A stretch of DNA of 59,400 bases from contig JABWBH010000023.1 in assembly GCA_013360585.1 (NCBI GenBank), forward strand, positions 1 to 59,400. Reading direction: 5' to 3'. This DNA comes from Phycisphaerae bacterium (GTDB taxonomy: Bacteria; Planctomycetota; Phycisphaerae; UBA1845). Shown here in pieces: positions 46,337-55,920 of this stretch (within the stretch, counting starts at the first letter, position 1; every line of letters begins with the position of its first letter). Under the pieces are notes generated by a model. The model worked only from the letters and a program-made list of their open reading frames with translations. It was not told the DNA's origin and did not search any database. The translations under genes were made by a program, and so were the position numbers.

Positions 46337-47659
46337 ATGTCATCCTTGAGACCTTATGTGCCGTCGTCCGCCGCGCCGTGGGATCGGCGTCGCACAGGCC
46401 ACCTGCTGCGGCGCGCTGCGTTCGGAGCGACCGAGGCGGAGGTTCGCCGCGCTCTGGCGGACGGCCCTGAAGCCACGGTCGGCCGGCTGATCAGCGGCGA
46501 GCCTCAACCCGCCGCATATCTCGAACTGGACGCCTTGTTCGACAGCCTCCGCGCCACGGGCAGCGTCGAGAACGCCCGCGGCTGGTGGGTGCTCCGCCTC
46601 GTACGCTCGGCGCATCCGCTTGCCACGAAGATGACGGTGTTCTGGCACGATCATTTCGCAACCAGCGTGCAGAAGGTGGACAACGCCGGACTGATGCTCA
46701 AGCAGCTCCGGTTGTTCGAGTCGCACGCACTCGGCGGGTTCGGACCTCTCCTGGAGGCGATCTCGAAGGATCCGGCGATGATCCTCTGGCTGGACACCCA
46801 CCTCAGCCGGAAAGGCGCGCCGAACGAGAATTACGCCCGTGAGTTGTTCGAGCTTTTTGCGCTGGGGGTCGGTCATTACACGGAGCGCGACATTCAGGAG
46901 GCGGCCCGGGCGTTCACCGGCTGGCGCGTCCGCGATGGCGCGGCGGTTTTCAATCCCGGCATTTTCGACGACGGCGAGAAGTCGGTGCTCGGCCGGACGG
47001 GGCGTTTCGGCGCAGAGGATCTTGTGCGGCTGGTGCTTGAACACGAGGCCTGCGCGCCGTTCCTCGCGAGGAAGCTGCTGGAGGAGTTCGTTCACCCGGA
47101 TCCGTCGGCGGAGTTGGTGGCGGCGTTGGCGAAGGTTCTGCGGGAAGCGGATTATTCGATCGCAGAAGCGCTGCGCGTGCTGCTGTGCAGCGAGGCGTTT
47201 TTCAGCGATGAGGCGTACCGGTCGCGGATCAAGTCGCCGGTGGAATACGCGGTGGGAGCGGCACGGGCGCTCGGCGCGAAGCTCCACGGCCCGCAGACCG
47301 GGGCCGCCCTGGCGAAGATGGGACAGAAGCTTTTTGAGCCGCCGTCAGTGAAGGGCTGGGACGGCGGCCGCAACTGGATCAACTCCGCGACGATGCTCGC
47401 GCGGATGAACGCCGCGGCGGTGCTGACGCGCGGCGACAGCGCGGGCGGCGCCATCGACGTGGCGGGACTTCTCGCGGGAGGCGCGATCATCGACGCGACG
47501 GGCGCCTGCGATTTCGCGTTCAACCTGCTGCTGGACGGTGATCCGGGTGAGGCCCTGGCGCGGGCCGTGCGGGAGCAGACCGCGGGGCAGGATGCGGCGT
47601 CGGCCCTGCGCACGAGCCTTTATGCGGCGTTGGTCAGCCCGGTGTACCAGTTGGCTTAA
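46337..47659 (+). CDS. DUF1800 family protein
   Basis: 440 aa. Family text is plain: HLLRRAAFGATEAEVRRAL, PLATKMTVFWHDHFATS, NENYARELFELFALGVGHYTE, DIQEAARAFTGWRV, LARKLLEEFVHPDPS and PPSVKGWDGGRNWINSATML. In planctomycetes DUF1800 and DUF1501 genes are almost always adjacent, as here; their biochemical role is unknown. No obvious signal peptide. It is followed by DUF1501 after 29 nt. Confidence 0.93.
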   Translation: MSSLRPYVPSSAAPWDRRRTGHLLRRAAFGATEAEVRRALADGPEATVGRLISGEPQPAAYLELDALFDSLRATGSVENARGWWVLRLVRSAHPLATKMTVFWHDHFATSVQKVDNAGLMLKQLRLFESHALGGFGPLLEAISKDPAMILWLDTHLSRKGAPNENYARELFELFALGVGHYTERDIQEAARAFTGWRVRDGAAVFNPGIFDDGEKSVLGRTGRFGAEDLVRLVLEHEACAPFLARKLLEEFVHPDPSAELVAALAKVLREADYSIAEALRVLLCSEAFFSDEAYRSRIKSPVEYAVGAARALGAKLHGPQTGAALAKMGQKLFEPPSVKGWDGGRNWINSATMLARMNAAAVLTRGDSAGGAIDVAGLLAGGAIIDATGACDFAFNLLLDGDPGEALARAVREQTAGQDAASALRTSLYAALVSPVYQLA

Positions 47660-47688
47660 CGCAGACGACCACGATCAGGAGAGCGATC

Positions 47689-48918
47689 ATGCGCATGACG
47701 CGACGGGAGTTGATGTCCGGCGGTTTGAAGGGTTGCACGCTGCTCGCGTCGGGATTGAGCGTTCCGCGGTTTCTGTCGCGTTCGGCGTTGGCGCTGGACG
47801 GTCCGCAGACGGACGCCCGGATTCTCGTCGTCCTTCAGCTTACCGGCGGGAACGACGGCCTGAATACCTTTATCCCGTATCAGGACGACGCATATTACAG
47901 GGCGCGTCCGGTGCTCGCCGTGCCGCGCGGACAGGTCCTTCGCCTGACGGACGACTGCGGCGTTCATCCGCAGATGCAGGGGATCAAGGATCTTTTCGAC
48001 GCCGGGTGGGTAAGCGTGGTGCAGGGAGTCGGATATCCGAATCCGAACCGGTCGCACTTCGAGTCGATGGACCTCTGGCACACATGCTGCACCGAACCGA
48101 AGGCGCGGGACGGGACGGGCTGGCTGGGGCGCGCTGCGCAGCGGCTTGGGGACGCGGGCGCGGCGCTGCCCGCGGTTCACGTGGATTCGGCGGAAGTTCC
48201 GCTGGCGCTGGGGACGTCGGGCGTGGCGGTCCCGTCGCTGCATCACCCGGACGAGTTTCGCCTCGATGCCGGCGGCGAGGGGGGAAAGCTGGACGCGTTG
48301 CGGGCGATCGTCAGCGCATCGCCGTCCCGCGCGACGGACGACCTGCTTTTTGTGCAGCGTACGACGCTGACCGCGTGCGATCAGGCGGAGCGCATTGCGC
48401 AGGCGGCGCGACAAGGGGCGTCGGGAGCGTCCTACCCCGGTTACGGGCTTGGCGAGCATCTTCGGCTGATCGCCAACCTCATCAGTGCGAACCTGGGGGC
48501 GCGAATTTATTACACGTCGTTGTCCGGGTTCGACACTCACGCGAAGCAAAGGAATCATCACCCGCAGTTGCTCGCGCAGATCGGGCAGTCGCTCAAGGCC
48601 TTTTTCGACGACCTCGCGGCGCGCAAGCTCGCGGACCGCGTGCTGGTGCTGACGTTCAGCGAGTTCGGACGGCGCGTGCATGAGAATTACAGCGAGGGGA
48701 CGGATCACGGCGCGGCCGCCCCGATGATGCTGGTCGGTCCCGGCGTCGCGCCCGGCGTACACGGCGCGGCGCCGAATCTGACCGACCTTGACGACGGCGA
48801 CGTGCGCATGCAACTTGACTTCCGCGCCGTGTATGCGTCGGTGCTTCAGAACTGGCTGCAGGTGGACCCGTCCGCGGTGCTGGGACGGAGCTACCCTCTC
48901 GCGCGAATCCTGCGTTGA
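47689..48918 (+). CDS. DUF1501 family protein, Tat-exported
   Basis: 409 aa. Twin-arginine leader (MTRRELMSGGLKGCTLLASG) and the sulfatase-like alkaline-phosphatase fold markers of DUF1501: VVLQLTGGNDGLNTFIPY, SHFESMDLWHT, GFDTHAKQRNHH, LVLTFSEFGRRVHEN and GTDHGAAAPMMLVG. AGGAGAG lies 5 nt before the ATG at 47689. Partner of the DUF1800 gene; both are probably surface or periplasmic. Confidence 0.93.
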   Translation: MRMTRRELMSGGLKGCTLLASGLSVPRFLSRSALALDGPQTDARILVVLQLTGGNDGLNTFIPYQDDAYYRARPVLAVPRGQVLRLTDDCGVHPQMQGIKDLFDAGWVSVVQGVGYPNPNRSHFESMDLWHTCCTEPKARDGTGWLGRAAQRLGDAGAALPAVHVDSAEVPLALGTSGVAVPSLHHPDEFRLDAGGEGGKLDALRAIVSASPSRATDDLLFVQRTTLTACDQAERIAQAARQGASGASYPGYGLGEHLRLIANLISANLGARIYYTSLSGFDTHAKQRNHHPQLLAQIGQSLKAFFDDLAARKLADRVLVLTFSEFGRRVHENYSEGTDHGAAAPMMLVGPGVAPGVHGAAPNLTDLDDGDVRMQLDFRAVYASVLQNWLQVDPSAVLGRSYPLARILR

Positions 48919-49055
48919 TCGCCCGTGAAAGGCGTTTCCCGACGACCGTGTTGCCCCTTTGCACCGTCGTCGGCACAATCACCCGCGCGGCTGCGTCGTC
49001 GGCGTTGCGGATGCCGGACTTCGCGGCAGAATTCCCTCATTGAAAGCGGGCGGCC

Positions 49056-49985
49056 TTGAACGAAATCAAACCTGCGCTGGTGGTGCTTGCGGCCGGGATG
49101 GGCAGCCGGTTCGGCGGGCTGAAACAACTGGAAGGCGTCGGGCCGGGCGGCGAGACGTTGATGGATTACTCGATCCACGACGCGGTCCGCGCGGGCTTCG
49201 GTCGCGTCGTCTTCATCATCCGACGCGACATCGAGGCGGCGTTCCGCGAGCGGGTCGGGGCGCGGTACGCCTCGCGAGTTCCGGTGGTCTACGCCTTTCA
49301 GGCGTTAGAAGACCTTCCGGAGGGGTTCCGGCCGCCGGCGGGAAGGACAAAACCGTGGGGGACGGGACATGCAGTGCTCGCCGCGGCACGTGAGGTTCGC
49401 GAGCCTTTTGCGGTCATCAATGCGGACGACTTTTACGGCGCGGCGGCCTACCGGTCGCTGGTGACGTTTCTGACGGAGGGTGCGGCACCGGGCCGGGACC
49501 GTGAACCTGACGAATGCGCGCTGGTGGCGTATCCTCTGCGGGCGACGCTGTCGGAATTCGGGACGGTGTCGCGCGGCGTGTGCGAAGTGGACGTTTCCGG
49601 GTATCTGACGAGCATCACCGAGCGGACCGGGATTGAGCGGACACAGACGGGGGGTCGATGTCCGGACGGCGCAGGGGGGTGGATCCCGCTTCCCGGAGAT
49701 GCTCCGGTATCAATGAATTTCTGGGGGTTCCGCCCCACCACGTTCAACCTGCTGCGCGAGGCGTTCGAGCGCTTTCTGCGGATCAACGCGGCGTCGTTGA
49801 CGGCGGAGTTCTACCTTCCCTCCGCGGTCAACGCGATGATGCAGTCGGGCCGGATGCGGACGCGCGTGCTGTCCGGCGGCGACAGTTGGTGCGGCGTGAC
49901 CTACCGGGAGGATAAACCGCACGTCGAGGCGCGCCTTCGCGCCCTGATCGACGCGGGCGCGTATCCGCGGGTGCTGTCGTGGTGA
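49056..49985 (+). CDS. Sugar-phosphate nucleotidyltransferase
   Basis: 309 aa, TTG start. N-terminal nucleotide-binding motif VVLAAGMGSRFGGLKQLEGVG, central FAVINADDFYG (metal-binding Asp) and C-terminal VTYREDKPHVEARL match NDP-sugar pyrophosphorylase-type proteins. The activated sugar is not identifiable. Its stop overlaps the start of the next gene, a sugar-1-kinase-type protein. The pair probably converts a free (N-acetyl)hexosamine to a nucleotide sugar. Confidence 0.87.
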   Translation: MNEIKPALVVLAAGMGSRFGGLKQLEGVGPGGETLMDYSIHDAVRAGFGRVVFIIRRDIEAAFRERVGARYASRVPVVYAFQALEDLPEGFRPPAGRTKPWGTGHAVLAAAREVREPFAVINADDFYGAAAYRSLVTFLTEGAAPGRDREPDECALVAYPLRATLSEFGTVSRGVCEVDVSGYLTSITERTGIERTQTGGRCPDGAGGWIPLPGDAPVSMNFWGFRPTTFNLLREAFERFLRINAASLTAEFYLPSAVNAMMQSGRMRTRVLSGGDSWCGVTYREDKPHVEARLRALIDAGAYPRVLSW

Positions 49986-51124
49986 CCGAGGCGGACGCGC
50001 TGGCAGCGGCGGAGGCGTTTCTGACGGCTGGAGCGCCGATCCGCGCCAGGCGTCACGGAGGCGGGCGGATTCATGATTCCTTTGTCGTGGATTGCGCGAC
50101 GGCGGACGGCATGCGGCGCTGCCTGCTTCAACGCATCAACAACCGTGTCTTCCCCGATGTCGCCGGCTTGATGCGCAACGTCGAGGTCGTGCTCGCACAA
50201 CTGGCTGCGGCGGACCGGAACGATCAGCCCGACGCGACGGCGAGCGCACGACTGAAACTGGTTGCGTCCCGAGAGGGTGGAAGCTGGACCTGCGATCTTC
50301 TGGGTCGGGCGTGGCGTGCGTACGAGTTTGTCGAGGAGACGCGCGTGGTTGAGCGCGTCGATCAGACCTGGCAGGCGTTCGAGGCCGGGCGTGCATTCGG
50401 CCGGTTTCAGCGAGCGATGTCCGCACTCTCTCCGGAACGCCTCGTGACGACGATCCCCGACTTTCATCACACGCCGAAACGGCTGGAGGCGCTTCGGCGG
50501 GTATGCGCGGATGACGTTGCGCGTCGCGTCAGCGGTGCGGCGGACGTGCTCGACCGGGTCGAACGTCATGTCTGGCTGGCGCCGGTGATTCAATCGGGTC
50601 TCGATGACGGCAGGTTTCCGGTGCGAGTCGTTCACAACGACGCAAAGATCACGAACGTCCTTTTTGACGCCGCCCTGCCGAAGGCGGTATGCGTCACGGA
50701 CTTCGACACGGTGATGCCCGGCTCACCACTGCATGATGTCGGGGACATGCTGCGCACGATGACGTCGAGACACACGGAGGACGATCCGGATGCGTCGCAG
50801 GTTCACGTCGCCCCGGACCTGCTTGAGGCACTGCTGCGCGGATACATCCTCGAAGCGGGAGCCTTACTCACCGCCGCCGAGATTGAGGCGCTGCCGCTGT
50901 GCGGAGCGGTCATCGCGTTCGAGCAGGCGGTCCGGTTTCTCAGCGATCATCTTGCCGGGGACGTGTACTACCCGGTGGATGCTCCGGGACGCAATCTGCT
51001 CCGCGCCCGGATTCAGATCGCCCAGACCGAGGCGCTTCTCGCCCACCGCGTGCGGATGAGAATCCTGATCGATCGCTTCCTCGCCGAGGGTCAGGGCGAT
51101 GGCGCCGGTGCGGTCTCGACGTAG
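49979..51124 (+). CDS. N-acetylhexosamine 1-kinase-like phosphotransferase
   Basis: 381 aa APH-fold kinase. Key motifs: GGGRIHDSFVV (nucleotide loop), RCLLQRINNRVFPD, catalytic loop RVVHNDAKITNVLFD and metal site VTDFDTVMPGSP. The combination HND(A/T)KxxNVLFD plus D(F/L)DTVMPG is typical of anomeric hexosamine kinases (NahK group) rather than homoserine or aminoglycoside kinases. Start GTG at 49979 or 49982; the latter would overlap the preceding stop by 4 nt. The 3' end overlaps the convergent lipoprotein gene by 34 nt. Confidence 0.8.
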   Translation: MVTEADALAAAEAFLTAGAPIRARRHGGGRIHDSFVVDCATADGMRRCLLQRINNRVFPDVAGLMRNVEVVLAQLAAADRNDQPDATASARLKLVASREGGSWTCDLLGRAWRAYEFVEETRVVERVDQTWQAFEAGRAFGRFQRAMSALSPERLVTTIPDFHHTPKRLEALRRVCADDVARRVSGAADVLDRVERHVWLAPVIQSGLDDGRFPVRVVHNDAKITNVLFDAALPKAVCVTDFDTVMPGSPLHDVGDMLRTMTSRHTEDDPDASQVHVAPDLLEALLRGYILEAGALLTAAEIEALPLCGAVIAFEQAVRFLSDHLAGDVYYPVDAPGRNLLRARIQIAQTEALLAHRVRMRILIDRFLAEGQGDGAGAVST

Positions 51125-51474
51125 ATCCGCAGCACGACGGGCTGGCGCTGCGCGCCTTTGCCCTCCACCAGAACGTCGCCGCGAACGTGACAACCGACCT
51201 TGACGTCCGACAACTTGCCGAGCACACCGTTGATGTGGATTTCGGTCGCGTCGGTGACTCGGGCGGTATCCGTCACCTTCATCTTGCGCTTTTCGTTCTC
51301 GTACTCGACGCTGATCAACCCCTTCCGAACGTCAAGGTCGATCACCTTTCCGCTCAGGCTCAGGATGTCGGGTTCGGACGGCTTCTCGGAACATCCCGGC
51401 AGCCCCGCGACGATCATCAGACCTGCAACCACCCGGATGAACATGTGCGCAGACGACGTCATTTCCAGATTCAT
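51091..51474 (-). CDS. Small lipoprotein of unknown function
   Basis: 127 aa. Type II signal with lipobox (VAGLMIVAGLPGC), then a compact beta-rich domain (LSLSGKVIDLDVRKGLISVEYENE, VTDATEIHINGVLGKLSDVKVG) that looks like the DUF5666/OB-type repeat. AGAGGA is 7 nt before the ATG. Convergent with, and overlapping by 34 nt, the hexosamine-kinase-like gene. Confidence 0.72.
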   Translation of the reverse strand: MNLEMTSSAHMFIRVVAGLMIVAGLPGCSEKPSEPDILSLSGKVIDLDVRKGLISVEYENEKRKMKVTDTARVTDATEIHINGVLGKLSDVKVGCHVRGDVLVEGKGAQRQPVVLRIYVETAPAPSP

Positions 51475-51674
51475 CGGCTGTCCTCTTCATCGCCCGACGC
51501 CGCGGTTTTCCAGGGGAGCCCGCAGCATCGGGCTGGGCGTATTCTAGGCGATCCGGCAAGGACGCCAAGACGGCTCGCACCGCATCGGGAAAGTGCGTCG
51601 AACCTGATATAATCGAAAAGGCGAGCCGGAGCCTGTCTCCGGTACGAAGGCGGCGGATCGGCAGGGTGGAGCAT

Positions 51675-52808
51675 ATGCAGGATAGATCGAGAATACGGCG
51701 CGCGGCTCACGTCGGGTGGGCGATGGGAGTGCTTGTTTCGACGCCGGCGGCGGCGCAGGAGCCGCCTGCGACCGCGCCTTCGCTGGAACGCCTTGCGAAA
51801 ACGGCCGAGGGTCTGGCGCAGTGGGGACCGTGGGAGGAGCAGGCGGCGTGGATCGACCGCTCGATGACGCGGGTCTGGGAGCGCAACGGCTGGAACGACG
51901 AACCCGACCGCTTCGCACTGGAGACAATGCGCGACGTTGCGGCGATCCCGCCGTGGCGGATTTTCGAGCGACTCGATTTTCTGACCTCCCGCGCCCGGGA
52001 GCGCTACGACCTGACCGACGCGCAGGCGGCGAACCTGAAGCAGTCCATCATGACGGAGACGGCGACGCTGTTTGCGCGGCATGCGCCGACGATCGTCCGT
52101 CAGATCAATGAGCAAACGCGTCTTCGCCTCGAGGCGGAGGATGACGAAGGCCTGATGAAAGAGATTCAAGGCAACGTCGCGCGCTGGATGCAGGACACGG
52201 AGCCTCTGCATCGCGACGCGATGGAGGCGTTCGCCCGCGTGACGTCGGCGTTCGAGTCCGGGCTCACCCCGGAGCAGAAGCAGAAGTTCGCCGCCGACCG
52301 TCGCATGATCGACAAGCTCACGCGTCACGGGGAGCAGCTACGGGCTGAGGGGTTAGCCGGGCGCTTCGATCCCGAGGCGTGGGGCATGTCGCGCGAGGAG
52401 TTCACCGGCTGGCTGCGCGAGATTTCCCTGCACGGTCCCGGCAACGCACGGCGCGGTGAAGGCGCGGTCGCGGCGGCGCCTCCCCGGTGGCTGGCGCACG
52501 TCCCGTCCACCTGGCGCTACTACGTCGAGGACGCGACTCAACGTTTCAGTTTTGACGCGGCGCAGATCAAGGCCGCCGACTCGATCCTCGCGGAACTGGC
52601 GGAGCGCGCCGATCGTCATCTGCTGGCGCAGCGGAAAGTCCTCGACACGGTGGATCCCGCAGCGCGGGCGTCGCACGAGGCGATGAAACCGGTGCTCGAC
52701 CTTTTTGAGTCACTCAAGACCCGGCTGGACGCCCTGAAGCGCCGTGAGCAGAAAGACGACCCCTCCTCCGGGACGCCCCGACCGCGTCCGGGCGGCGGGA
52801 CGCCCTGA
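51675..52808 (+). CDS. Secreted alpha-helical protein of unknown function
   Basis: 377 aa from the ATG at 51675 (a GTG three codons earlier is also possible; GGAG sits between them). Signal peptide HVGWAMGVLVSTPAAAQ. The rest is predominantly helical and Glu/Arg/Ala-rich (FLTSRARERYDLTDAQAANLKQ, LTPEQKQKFAADRRMIDKL, AQIKAADSILAELAERADRHL). The 'T(P/D)EQ' helix pairs resemble the LTxxQ repeats of Spy/CpxP-like periplasmic chaperones, a similarity only. It ends in a Pro/Gly tail. Next gene 57 nt on. Confidence 0.68.
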   Translation: MQDRSRIRRAAHVGWAMGVLVSTPAAAQEPPATAPSLERLAKTAEGLAQWGPWEEQAAWIDRSMTRVWERNGWNDEPDRFALETMRDVAAIPPWRIFERLDFLTSRARERYDLTDAQAANLKQSIMTETATLFARHAPTIVRQINEQTRLRLEAEDDEGLMKEIQGNVARWMQDTEPLHRDAMEAFARVTSAFESGLTPEQKQKFAADRRMIDKLTRHGEQLRAEGLAGRFDPEAWGMSREEFTGWLREISLHGPGNARRGEGAVAAAPPRWLAHVPSTWRYYVEDATQRFSFDAAQIKAADSILAELAERADRHLLAQRKVLDTVDPAARASHEAMKPVLDLFESLKTRLDALKRREQKDDPSSGTPRPRPGGGTP

Positions 52809-52865
52809 CCCCGTGCGGAACGCTGGACGGCGGACGCGGAAGGTGACGATGAAAGGAGACGAGCG

Positions 52866-53789
52866 ATGAAACGACGCCGGTATCATCTGGTGCTTATCTC
52901 ATGCTGGGCCGGCATCGTGGCGGCCGGAACGATGACGGGACCGACAACGCTTGCACAAGAGTCGGCGCCAGGCGGTGCTCGTCAGGCGGCGCTGCAGTCG
53001 CTGGTCCGGCGCGACGGGCGTCCGACCGGCCGCGCGGCGACGCCTGCCACGCGGGTGAGCCAACCCACGACCCGACGTGGGACGAGCTTCAACCGAGTTT
53101 CGCCGCTTTTCCGGGCGCAAGCGATGACCCTGGCGAACGCCGGAACTGCCCCGATCTACGCCTCGCTCGGCGGAAAGCTCCCTGCGTCGTCTTCTTCCGG
53201 TCGTCCTGAACAAGCGGATCCCCTTGATGGCTCCACGGTATTACCGGGTTCTTCAGACGCCTTGACGATCTCCGCCTACGCCCGCGGCACGGTGGTTCAG
53301 CATTTCTCTGCGTGGCGGGACTCGGCGGTCCAGCATTATCGGCTCGGCCGCTACCGCGAGGCGTCGGTCTGCTTCGACACCGCGCTGGCGATGAGACCCG
53401 AAGACGACTTCGCCCGCATCGGACAAGTCATGTGCAGCCTGCTGCTGGGACGATCCGACGCCGCCGCCGCGCGATTGCACTGGATCCTCGCCCGCGGCGC
53501 CGGAGGCGTCCTTCATCCACGATGGCGGGACGCCCTGCGCCCCGGCGACCCCGAAGCCGTCCAGCAGGCACGGCGGGTTTTGACGCTGACGGCGGAATCC
53601 GGAGGTTCGGGCGCCGCCGCCGCACGAGCCTTGTTGACGGTACTGCTGTGGTACGACAGTCGAGAATCCGACGCCCGAGCGCAGGCCGAGGCGCTTCAGC
53701 GCCTTCCGGGGGGCGCTCGCTACGTGGCGCTGACGACTGAGGCAATGAGCACGACGGCGGCAGAACCGGGCGGACGCACAAACCCTTGA
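52866..53789 (+). CDS. Secreted TPR-containing protein
   Basis: 307 aa with a strong AAAGGAG 8 nt upstream. Signal peptide YHLVLISCWAGIVAAGTMTG, a disordered Thr/Arg/Ser-rich segment (about 30-125), then TPR-like helices: DSAVQHYRLGRYREASVCFD-type (residues about 155-175), FARIGQVMCSLLLGRSDAAA and ARRVLTLTAESG. Its stop overlaps the TTG start of the downstream dehydratase by 4 nt, so the two are coupled. Role unknown. Confidence 0.72.
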   Translation: MKRRRYHLVLISCWAGIVAAGTMTGPTTLAQESAPGGARQAALQSLVRRDGRPTGRAATPATRVSQPTTRRGTSFNRVSPLFRAQAMTLANAGTAPIYASLGGKLPASSSSGRPEQADPLDGSTVLPGSSDALTISAYARGTVVQHFSAWRDSAVQHYRLGRYREASVCFDTALAMRPEDDFARIGQVMCSLLLGRSDAAAARLHWILARGAGGVLHPRWRDALRPGDPEAVQQARRVLTLTAESGGSGAAAARALLTVLLWYDSRESDARAQAEALQRLPGGARYVALTTEAMSTTAAEPGGRTNP

Positions 53790-55753
53790 CACCCGAAACG
53801 ATCAGTTCGGTTCAGCCGCGGTTTCTCTCGCGACACCGCGCGACGGTATGCACGGCGGTTTACGCGGTCCTCTTTTCCGTCAGCCTGCTCGCCTCGTTCG
53901 CGCTCGCCTACAATTTCACCGGCGCCCTGGCCGACGGTCCGCGCGACGCACACGGGACGCATTACGGCTGGCTCACGGACTTGTACCTCCCGCTGCTTGC
54001 GCTGGTTCTGCCGATCAAGCTGCTCGTCTTCGCCCTCATGCGGCAGTTCCGGACGTCCTGGCGCTACGTCGGTCTGCACGACCTTTTCAGCGTCTCCTTC
54101 GCCGCCCTCCTCTCCTCCAACGCGCTGATCCTCGTGTACTTCGCCGTTGAGAACCTCTCGTATCAGGCGCGCGGCGTTCCGCTGATCGACTTCGTCACGC
54201 CGCGGTTGCATCAGTCCGTCTTCATGCTGGACTTCGGCTTGACGATCGGACTGGTCTGCGCAGCCCGCGTGCTCGTTCGGTTTTACTACGAAGACGTCGC
54301 CGGACGCCGGGCGTCCGCCGGTGAGTCCCGGCGAGTGCTTCTCGTCGGTACCGGAGATCAAGCTGAAGCGCTGCTTCGCGAAGCGCGCCGCCTCGGGCGG
54401 ACCTCCGGGCGCGTCGTCGGCCTGGTCAGCGAGGGCAGCGCGGGTCACCCCGCAAGCATCCACGGCATCGACGTCGTGGGGCTCGCGGACGAGCTGGCCG
54501 ATCTGGTCCGGCGACACGAAGCCGACGAGGTCTGGATCGCGCTTCCGAACGTCTCCCCCCGCCGCGCCCGCGCGTGGGTCGAGCAGTGCGACGGGACGGG
54601 CGTCCGCTTCCGCAGCATCCCGGCGCTGTCCGACCTGCTTTCCGGTCGCCTTCAGGTCAGTCAGTTGCGCGACATCCAGATCGAAGATCTCCTCGGGCGC
54701 GAGCCGGTGAGGCTCAACTCGGAGCAGGTGGCCTCGAAAGTCCGCGGTCGGCGCGTCGCCGTCACCGGCGCGGGCGGCAGCATCGGCTCCGAGCTTTGCC
54801 GCCAGATCGCCCGGTTCCAGCCGGAACGCCTGATCCTCATCGAGCAGGCCGAGAACGCCCTCTTTCGCATTGACCGCGAGCTGCGCGAGCAGGCCCGCGA
54901 GACCCCGGTCAGCGCCTGCATCGCCGACGTGACCGACCGCGGGAGGATGGACGTCCTGCTGCGCCTCGAACGCCCCGCGATCGTCTTTCACGCCGCCGCG
55001 CATAAGCACGTGCCGATGATGGAGATCAACCCCGGCGAGGCCGTGAAGAACAACGTCGGCGGAACCTGCGTCACGGCCGACGCCTGCCTCGCCGCCGGCG
55101 TGGAAAGGATGGTGCTCGTCTCCACCGACAAGGCCGTCAATCCGACCAGCGTGATGGGTTGCACGAAGCGCGTCGCCGAGTTGTACGTGCAAGCGCTCAA
55201 TCAACGCGGACGCACGCACTTCATCACCGTCCGCTTCGGCAACGTGCTCGGCAGCGACGGCAGCGTCGTCCCCGTCTTCCGCGAGCAGATCGCCCGCGGC
55301 GGACCCGTCACCGTGACGCATCCGGACATGCGCCGGTATTTCATGACGATCCCGGAGGCCGCGCAGCTCGTCCTTCAGGCCGGCGCGATGGGCGAAGGCG
55401 GCGAGATCTTCATGCTCGAGATGGGAGAACCTGTCCGGATCGTCGACCTGGCGCGGAACATGATCCGCCTCAGCGGTCTGAGGCCGGACCTCGACATTGA
55501 GATCCAGTTCACCGGATTAAGACCGGGCGAGAAGCTCTTTGAGGAGTTGTCGATCGACGGTGAGTCCGTCCGCCCCACGTCGCATCCCCAGATCGGCATC
55601 CTTCGCCACCGCGAGGAGGACTGGTCCACCGTCGAGGCCAGCATCCTGTCACTGCTGGAAATCCCGGACGAAGCCGACCCCGACCGCCTCCGCGCCGCGC
55701 TGGAGGCGACCGTCCCGGAATACGCCCCCGCGCCGCAAACCGCCCACCTCTGA
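53786..55753 (+). CDS. UDP-sugar 4,6-dehydratase, FlaA1/PglF/WbpM type
   Basis: 655 aa, TTG start overlapping the upstream stop. Four N-terminal TM helices (about 20-41, 67-85, 100-122, 146-165), a CoA-binding-like Rossmann domain (RVLLVGTGDQAEALLREA) and a C-terminal SDR domain (VAVTGAGGSIGSELCRQI). The catalytic block is LVSTDKAVNPTSVMGCTKR, with Met in place of the SDR Tyr as in this family, then VRFGNVLGSDGSV and FTGLRPGEKLFEEL. It makes UDP-4-keto-6-deoxy-GlcNAc-type precursors for surface polysaccharide or glycan. Fits with the nucleotidyltransferase and kinase 4 kb upstream. Confidence 0.92.
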   Translation: MTPETISSVQPRFLSRHRATVCTAVYAVLFSVSLLASFALAYNFTGALADGPRDAHGTHYGWLTDLYLPLLALVLPIKLLVFALMRQFRTSWRYVGLHDLFSVSFAALLSSNALILVYFAVENLSYQARGVPLIDFVTPRLHQSVFMLDFGLTIGLVCAARVLVRFYYEDVAGRRASAGESRRVLLVGTGDQAEALLREARRLGRTSGRVVGLVSEGSAGHPASIHGIDVVGLADELADLVRRHEADEVWIALPNVSPRRARAWVEQCDGTGVRFRSIPALSDLLSGRLQVSQLRDIQIEDLLGREPVRLNSEQVASKVRGRRVAVTGAGGSIGSELCRQIARFQPERLILIEQAENALFRIDRELREQARETPVSACIADVTDRGRMDVLLRLERPAIVFHAAAHKHVPMMEINPGEAVKNNVGGTCVTADACLAAGVERMVLVSTDKAVNPTSVMGCTKRVAELYVQALNQRGRTHFITVRFGNVLGSDGSVVPVFREQIARGGPVTVTHPDMRRYFMTIPEAAQLVLQAGAMGEGGEIFMLEMGEPVRIVDLARNMIRLSGLRPDLDIEIQFTGLRPGEKLFEELSIDGESVRPTSHPQIGILRHREEDWSTVEASILSLLEIPDEADPDRLRAALEATVPEYAPAPQTAHL

Positions 55754-55920
55754 CCTGCCGCCGCCACCCGACGCTCGCTCTTTTTATACGGACGCCGGGC
55801 GGACCGACGTCACATGCGGGGCTGCGGGGGATGCGTCAAATCTGCCGATGATGACCTGGAAGCCGCGCCCTTTCGCGGATGCGCCACGGAGCGCGACGAT
55901 GTCCACCGGAGATTCGTCCA

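Noticed and set aside
47538-48683. A second plus-strand frame inside the DUF1800/DUF1501 pair
   Set aside because: Shifted frame with Arg/Gly-rich composition; the DUF1501 frame has Tat signal and all family motifs.
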